This document shows, in pieces, positions 58,501-64,000 of a DNA stretch of 64,000 bases; the first letter of the stretch is position 1; the number at the start of each line of letters is the position of its first letter. The position numbers and the translations under genes are program-made. The stretch lies in assembly GCA_918807975.1 (NCBI GenBank), contig OU964931.1, positions 6,644,251-6,708,250 of the forward strand, read 5' to 3'. Below the pieces are notes generated by a model, which had not been told where the DNA came from, did not search any database, and saw only the letters and a program-made list of their open reading frames with translations. This stretch comes from Aplidium turbinatum (taxonomy: Eukaryota; Chordata; Ascidiacea; Aplousobranchia; Polyclinidae).

Positions 58501-59360
58501 GACAGCAAACACAAGACACTGTGAGAGGTTGGTCACAGCGGTAAACCATAATAATGACCGAAAAAGAAACACTCCTTCGAAACGTCTATTCAAAATTGTA
58601 TTTTTGTAAAATTAGCCCGCGGCTATCGAAAATCGGGGTGCAACGCCGTACACCACTAAAACTTGTCACTACAGAACAGATTACTTAGATAAAAGACGGA
58701 ATTTTTGTCCAGCTAGCAAGCACTAAGCCAACAGTTAAATGTGCGACTAACTCTCAAGCAACCATTTCACGAATGACCAGAATAGATAGCAATATCTCAA
58801 ATGCACGTACACAGTACTGTGACGCAATAATGAAAAACATTGTCACGCAATTCAAACCGGTGTTGAAAGGCAATGATGCAATATTTCATCAGGTCTTACG
58901 ACCGATGGTGCAATATTTGGACATTTTCTAGCAATATCCATGACGTAAGATGCCAGCTAGGTTAAGTAGACCATAACGGTTTTTATATGACGTTTGATTT
59001 GGTGAACAATTGGCTGGAACAGAGGTGAGAGCAGCAAAGTGGTCAGTACTCAAGAAAAAGACGATCATCAGAGTGGTACCTGATTCTGACAGTCTACCAC
59101 CACACTTAGAGCGCACCAATTACCTCACATATCTGCAGAAGAACTTCTAGCTTCAAAATCATCCATTACCAATTGGCCATGGATGGCACCTTGTAAATGA
59201 CATATGCCTCCCAGTACGCTATACCCAACCTGCACTTCCACCATCCCTGAAACTTCCAACAACTCCAAGTCATCTATATATAGGGAGCAGCGATGATGAC
59301 AGCGGAAGTGATTCTGACAGCTGTGCATCATATTTGTCCTGCAGTGATAGTGAATCTTAA
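55516..59360 (+). pseudogene. Uncharacterised transposon protein of element 1
   Basis: Blocks in order: a Cys-rich N-terminus (KCTLCQQPC; LCVWCMMGPQK), YHRGCWRNYVSN, AAISSLGVSDDNL, TKTIPWPPPYIQYM, and AICIVDNDDFKSDTLTGSGQ with SHRTNVMFVQP. Then come VTDECLSIFNANGTMRK, HAEADTALFTLY, DTEDTDNYVQAAYVA, PLHVLTGCDHNSGFYEVDKK and PHLERTNYLTYLQKNF, with PIGHGWHLVN near the end. I recognise this string of boxes from large, multi-copy, unnamed proteins of marine invertebrates. The Asp-rich DNDDF and DTEDTD boxes could be catalytic, but no mechanism is known to me. A central block of the family appears deleted between about 57290 and 57430. The frame changes repeatedly; one change at 56297-56303 is a TAGCCTA scar. 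It is a dead copy. Confidence 0.7.
56297..56303. other. TA-NNN-TA scar interrupting element 1's protein
   Basis: The frame ending ITSNYG is cut by TAGCCTA. The continuing block SSFLKEILIKEF lies in the frame expected after a 5-base insertion. Confidence 0.75.
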
Positions 59361-59702
59361 AACAGTAGGGGACCGCATACGTCTGCCATCTTGGATTTTG
59401 ATGTCAAGAGGACTCTGAATCATGAATTATGCCATTCCATTGTGTTTCTGAAACCAAAATTAGTGGGAATTGACATCTAAATTGTCATTTTTGGCCATCC
59501 ACGTCAAGAAATAGAACTTTATCAGTTTTCCAAGATGGCGGTGGCGGCCATTTTGAAAAACGTCAAAAATAACAACTTTCCCGCCATTTTCGCGAGGTAT
59601 ATGGGAGCTTATTTTTTTTAGTATCAGTTGCCCTTGTTAAATCCACTGAGAAACTTTGGTATCCTCAACACGGTCACGGATCCTCTGAAAATGACTCTAC
59701 TA
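59325..59702. repeat. Right terminal inverted repeat of element 1
   Basis: Reverse complement of 54974-55351. The protein's last codons and stop (59358-59360) lie inside it, so the left repeat also carries those codons in antisense. Confidence 0.85.
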
Positions 59703-59705
59703 TCT

Positions 59706-60081
59706 AGTCAGTAAAAATTATTCTCCAAGAATTGCACTAAGATATTTGACATTTCATCAAAGCCGTCGCATTTCGCTAATACACTCTGACAGCAATGCCA
59801 ATTGTAATCAACAACCAGTTTTCTCAAATAATTCAGAGCTACATTCAAGTTCAGTTCTGGAAAGTTCAAATACTGCAGAAAACTGTAAAAATTGCTCATG
59901 CATAGGCTACATGAGCCTAGAGGCCCTAGAACAATGGTTTTCAATCTTTTTTCTTTCGTGGCCTATTTAAAGTTCTGTGACACATGAACTTTTGATGCAA
60001 GGAAAAAACTACAAAATATGTTTAAAAACAAAAAACAGCAAAACAAACTTCAAAACAGATCATTTATTTAGCCGAGCATTA
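59706..60081. other. Spacer between elements 1 and 2
   Basis: No exon or repeat family recognised. It includes one TAGGCTA at 59903 and a partial hAT-like end word (CAATGGTTTTCAATC). Confidence 0.4.
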
Positions 60082-60217
60082 TAGTCCGGGAGCGGGGATG
60101 GTTGACCCTGCATTGTTGTATTAAGTTTTTTTTACTGTTGATTTTGGTAGCCAAGGGTCTCTATTTTCAGAAACTGCTTGATGACATGTTGTCACCTTTG
60201 GGCAATTTGAGAAATTC

Positions 60218-60770
60218 AAGATGGCGTCCAAGATGGCCGCCATTACCTATAAATGACCATAACTCCCTATCCATTCACCTTAGGAAGGTGATTTTTGTCT
60301 CTATACCTAGGTTGTAGGGGTCAAGCTATCCATTAAAACTAATTATTATCTTAATATCGTATTACATAATGGTAATTTCCAAGATGGCGTCCAAGATGGC
60401 CGCCATTACCTAAAAATGGCCATAACTCCCTATCCATTCACCTTAGGAAGGTGATTTTTGTCTCTATACTTAAGTTGTAGGGCTAGGGGTCAAGCTATCC
60501 ATAGAACGAAGTATTATCTTCATATCGTATTACATAATGGTAATTTCCAAGATGGCGTCCAAGATGGCCGCCATTACCTATAAATGACCATAATTCCCTA
60601 TCCATTCACCTTAGGAAGGTGATTTTTGTCTCTATACCTAGGTTGTAGGGGTCAAGCTATCCATTAGAACTAAGAATTATTTTAATATCGTATTACATAC
60701 ATAATGGTAATTTCCAAGATGGCGTCCAAGATGGCCGCCATTACCTATAAATGAGCATAGCATAACTCCC
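60218..60770 (+). repeat. Left array of ~165-bp units in element 2
   Basis: The units start at about 60218, 60380, 60548 and 60715, each beginning CAAGATGGCGTCCAAGATGG and CCGCCATTACC. Each unit then carries CTATCCATTCACCTTAGGAA and a TATCGTATTACATAATGG-type stretch. Each unit has two YY1-like AAGATGG words. Confidence 0.9.
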
Positions 60771-60852
60771 TGTAGCCTAAATCCCATGTAACTATCATAT
60801 TGTAGTAGACGGGCACTAATAATTCACTATTGTCTTTTTAGGTGCTGCCCGT

Positions 60853-61126
60853 CAGGGCCCGATTAACCATGATGCACATGAGGCACAGGCCTCAGGCCCC
60901 CTGGTTTTAGGGGCCCCCATTTTTTTACATTAGTACCGTATGTGTAGGTAGTGAAAGTTATTGTGCCAGTGTGTCCACAGTGGTTATTTTTGAGTAACAA
61001 TTTCAAATTGTGTAACGATTTTGCCGTAACAGTTGAGCACTCCTGCTCTGCATTGAAAGCGATTGCCAATAGGGGCCCCTAAACTTAGCTGTGCCTCGGG
61101 CCCCCATCAGCCTTAATCTAGCCCTG
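60853..61126. mobile_element. hAT MITE inside element 2
   Basis: Ends CAGGGCCCGATTAACCATGA and CAGCCTTAATCTAGCCCTG, with GAGGCACAGG / GCTGTGCCTC mirrored inside. Flanks CTGCCCGT (60845-60852) and CTGCCCAT (61127-61134) match at 7 of 8 bases. It lies just upstream of the element's protein start. Confidence 0.9.
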
Positions 61127-61172
61127 CTGCCCATAGCCTATAATATAGTATGACGATCACCAATAGTGAAAC

Positions 61173-62851
61173 ATGAATGGAGAACAGTGCTTTTTCGTGT
61201 CCAAATTTGGATGTGAGAATAAGGCTGAACCGTTGAAAGACACTGGTCCTGTCAGTATTCAAAACTTTATCAAGCATAGCAAAATCTATGGGGACAGGTA
61301 TCATGAACTTCTTGAAGAAAAAGTTAGTGAAAATCCTGAATGCACAGTTAAATGTCACAGAAACTGTGCTTCAACATACACTTCAAGCCTCCAGGTTCAA
61401 AGGCATAAAAGGAAGAATCCAGAAAGTTACTCGTTTTACATTCCGCCTAAGACCAGGAGACGGTCATCACTGCCAGGGTTTATCTTCAAAGTACATTGTT
61501 TGTTTTGTGGTGAAACTTGTGTGCTTGAAAAATATCCGAAACACCCTAAACGTTGGCGACCAGCATATTCATGTCGGGAAATAGGCAGCGCAGGTGGCAA
61601 GAAGTCACTCAAGCAAACTATACGTGAAGCCTGTGAACGGCGTCAAGATGAGCTATCAGAAGTTGTGCGACAAAGGGTAGATATCACTGTAAGTGACCTT
61701 CACGCAGCTGATGCAAGGTATCATGTGGATTTCCGAAATAGCTTCTTGTCAGAAAAAATGTGGCTTCAGCTGCAACCAAGTCTGATAGCCAAACTAACAT
61801 TGATTGTGCCTTTGAATCACTTGTTGTAATGATCAAAGACTCGTCCGGCTTCCTGAATTCAGTTGAGTTGCATGAAGCATAGGCTACAAAGAATTCGAGA
61901 GTGATAGTCTCACACGTCGTTTAATTGTCCCAAACCAGATTTACGCAAGGGTGATTTGCCTGCAGGTTATTGGGCGGGACAAGGTTGTGCTTGGTCATGA
62001 ACTTGCGTCAGTTTCAACATCCATGTTTGATGATACTGGAGATATGAGGGTTGTGAAATCTAAATCTACCTTAAAGAAAATTCTCCAAGTTGAGGTGTCT
62101 GATAGAGTTGCTGGCAGCGCAGAAGGTTCTACTAACCTCTTCCAAAAACAAGAAGCAACTGATAGTTGATGATTTTGTCCAGGATAAGAAGTTTCGTGAG
62201 GACAACACACAACATCATAAGTTAGTGGTAACAGGAGCAGATCCGGTGCCAATCAAAATCAGTGAAGGTAGAATTGTCATCTCACGGGCAGATCTGTTAA
62301 CTTCACACGAAGAAGCAGATAACGTCATTGTTCAACAGGTCTTGAGTGGGGCCTCGCAAAATGCAGAAAGCAAAATCACTGTCGTTGCCGATGACACTGA
62401 CATCTTTGTACTGTTGCTACATTATCATCACATGGCAAATCTCAAGAATGTTGTATTGATGGAGTCCCCAATCAAAGGAAGCGCGGTGCTTGATATAGGA
62501 AAAAAACTGTACAGAAGCATTGTCAGGTAGTCAAATGACTACTCACGGCACATGCACTTTCTGGCTGTGACATCGTCGCCTCCTATTTCAAAATTGGGAA
62601 GGCTACTGCATTCATAACACTTCGATAATTCAAACGAAATATGGTTGGGTAAAGGATGACCAAAACAAGTCCCTTCAACCAGTCACCCTACCTGATGAAG
62701 TCGAACTAGCCCCAGAGATGGTATACGACGTCTAATAAAATATGGATGCCACAGTACTACTCCATGCAGTTCACGTGCTTGTAGTTGCAACTCTGCTAAC
62801 ATGAAATGCACAATATTTTGCGCCTGCTATAATCGGGTTGCTATAACCTGA
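61173..62851 (+). pseudogene. Uncharacterised transposon protein of element 2
   Basis: The first frame (61173-61829, 218 residues) starts MNGEQCFFVSKFGCENKAEP and contains CHRNCASTYTS, HCLFCGETC, KHPKRWRPAYSCREI, and DLHAADARYHVDFRNSF. Later frames give VICLQVIGRDKVVLGHELAS, LLTSHEEADNVIVQQVL, VVADDTDIFVLLLHYHH, and near the end SGCDIVASYFKIGKATAF. A Cys-rich tail follows (YGCHSTTPCSSRACSCN, then KCTIFCACYNR), stopping at 62849. The pairing of an EEAD box with a VADDTD box parallels HAEAD and DTEDTD in element 1, so the two may be distant relatives. I know similar strings from unnamed high-copy animal proteins. Several frame changes are present; one is a TAGGCTA scar at 61880-61886. A dead copy. 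Confidence 0.7.
61880..61886. other. TA-NNN-TA scar interrupting element 2's protein
   Basis: The block LNSVELHEA is cut by TAGGCTA. The next block (KEFESDSLTRRLIVPNQIYA) lies in the frame expected after a 5-base insertion. Confidence 0.75.
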
Positions 62852-62912
62852 CATCATAGAATAGTATGTAAGATAATTTAGTGTTACTACGGCCATGAAT
62901 TTCACACAAATT

Positions 62913-63128
62913 GCGGTGGGATGGCGCAACGTTGTTGGCTTTCCAATTATGCAAACCTGGTTCGACTCCCGGCTTCAGCTGGTTGTTGAAAAACACCGCT
63001 CACCTCTACCCAGGGTGTAATAAATTGGGTGGGCGTAGTTGCTGAAGTAAAGGCGGCCGACAGAAAGGAACTGGCCACCCTACTCTCCTCAGTGCCGAAG
63101 GCTTAGTACAATGAGAACCTTATCTTCT
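62913..63128 (+). mobile_element. tRNA-derived SINE, family D, inside element 2
   Basis: Head GGTGGGATGGCGCAACG, box B CCTGGTTCGACTCCCGG, body CACCTCTACCCAGGGTGTAA, end AAGGCTTAGTACAATGAGAA. It matches the minus-strand copy at 52214-52442 but lacks a few bases in the tRNA-like head. It was inserted after element 2. Confidence 0.85.
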
Positions 63129-63174
63129 CATACCCGGCACTTGAATCAAGTATGGGACCCCCCTTTACCTTTTA

Positions 63175-63846
63175 CGGCCATCTTGGAAATTACCATTATG
63201 TATGTATTACGATATTAAGATAATACTTAGTTCTAATGGATAGCTTGACCCCTACAACCTAGGTATAGATAAAAATCACTTTCCTAAGGTGAATGGATAG
63301 GAAGTTAAGGTCATTTATAGGTAATGGCGGCCATCTTGGACGCCATCTTGGAAATTACCATTATGTATGTAATACGATATTAAGATAATACTTAGTTCTA
63401 ATGGATAGCTTGACCCCTACAACCTAGGTATAGAGACAAAAATCACCTTTCTAAGGTGAATGGATAGGGAGTTATGGTCATTTATAGGTAATGGCGGCCA
63501 TCTTGGACGCCATCTTGGAAATTACCATTATGTATGTAATACGATATTAAGATAATACTTCGTTCTATGGATAGCTTGACCCCTACAACCTAAGTTTAGA
63601 GACAAAAATCACCTTTCTAAGGTGAATGGATAGGGAGTTATGGTCATTTATAGGTAATGGCGGCCATCTTGGACGCCATCTTGGAAATTACCATTGTGTA
63701 ATACGATATTAACGTAATACTTAGTTCTAATGGATAGCTTGACCCCTACAACCTAGGTATAGAGACAAAAATCACCTTCCTAAGGTGAATGGATAGGGAG
63801 TTATGGTCATTTATAGGTAATGGCGGCCATCTTGGACGCCATCTTG
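63175..63846 (-). repeat. Right array of ~165-bp units in element 2
   Basis: GGCGGCCATCTTGGACGCCA recurs at about 63327, 63492, 63659 and 63823, with a partial unit at 63177. The units are inverted relative to the left array and more alike to one another, which suggests homogenisation within the array. Confidence 0.9.
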
Positions 63847-64000
63847 AATTTCTCAAATTGCCCAAAGGTGACAACATGTCATCAAGCAGTTTCTGAAAAT
63901 AGAGACCCTTGGCTACCAAAATCAACAGTAAAAAAAACTTAATACCGCAATGCAAGGTTAAGGGAAAAAATGGCGTTTGGCTCCCAGACTATTAGTGAAA

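Larger units (their letters stand above)
54974..59702 (+). mobile_element. DNA transposon with 378-bp inverted repeats (element 1)
   Basis: The inverted repeats 54974-55351 and 59325-59702 are the same length and nearly identical. Both tips read TAGTAGAGTCATTTTCAG, and a 3-bp duplication TCT flanks them (54971-54973, 59703-59705). The coding region between them (55516-59360) ends inside the right repeat. The repeats are rich in ATGGCGGC-type words. 4.7 kb in total. The coding part is broken in many places and has lost a central block. The superfamily is not assigned: a TAG tip plus a 3-bp duplication is shared with element 2. Confidence 0.85.
60082..63991 (+). mobile_element. DNA transposon with tandem-repeat inverted ends (element 2)
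   Basis: The tips TAGTCCGGGAGC and GCTCCCAGACTA are near complements, flanked by TTA on each side. Inside, both ends share GCATTG.....TATTAAGTTTTTTTTACTG and ACATGTTGTCACCTTTGGGC in inverted order. Each then has an array of ~165-bp units: four on the left, four plus a partial on the right. A plus-strand protein remnant lies between. A hAT MITE (60853-61126) and a SINE (62913-63128) inserted later. The right tip falls nine bases before the window edge. Confidence 0.8.

Noticed and set aside
60102-60317. 71-residue frame, repeated almost identically at 63746-63955
   Set aside because: Lies within the inverted ends of element 2; identity reflects the repeats, not a gene.

Overview
The window reads as AT-rich genomic DNA of an invertebrate animal. 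It has short GT-AG introns, secreted multidomain proteins built from CCP/sushi, vWA and thrombospondin type 1 modules, several tRNA-derived SINE families, and a dense load of DNA transposons. A tunicate or another marine deuterostome is my best guess; this is an inference from gene style and repeat content, not a match to a known genome.

Layout. 1-24.4 kb holds no host gene I can support. It contains a pogo-like DNA transposon (4678-6440), SINEs, MITEs and a 3.6-kb hAT-like transposon (15018-18612) that carries a LINE inside it. 24.6-33.3 kb is an intact 12-exon host gene for a secreted protein with six CCP domains followed by a vWA domain. Its introns carry a minisatellite and two MITEs with 8-bp target duplications. 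34-39 kb is a repeat field of palindromic MITEs and elements with hammerhead-ribozyme-like motifs. 39.3-45.7 kb is a second intact host gene (7 exons, 838 residues) for a secreted Cys-rich protein ending in three TSP1 repeats. 46-55 kb is repeats and LINE fragments. 55-64 kb holds two large decayed DNA transposons, one after the other, with long terminal inverted repeats and related-looking uncharacterised proteins.

The two host genes lie on the same strand. Both encode signal-peptide proteins made of extracellular adhesion or immune-type modules, so both products should act outside the cell. Nothing in the sequence ties them into one pathway.

The most unusual signal is a 7-mer, TAGCCTA (or its complement TAGGCTA), present about 40 times. 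Wherever the window offers an unmodified paralogous copy for comparison, the 7-mer replaces a plain TA. That is the TA-NNN-TA pattern left when a Tc1/mariner-type element excises, so the window appears littered with scars of a transposon that is itself not visible here. Two of these scars interrupt the reading frames of the big transposons at 55-64 kb.
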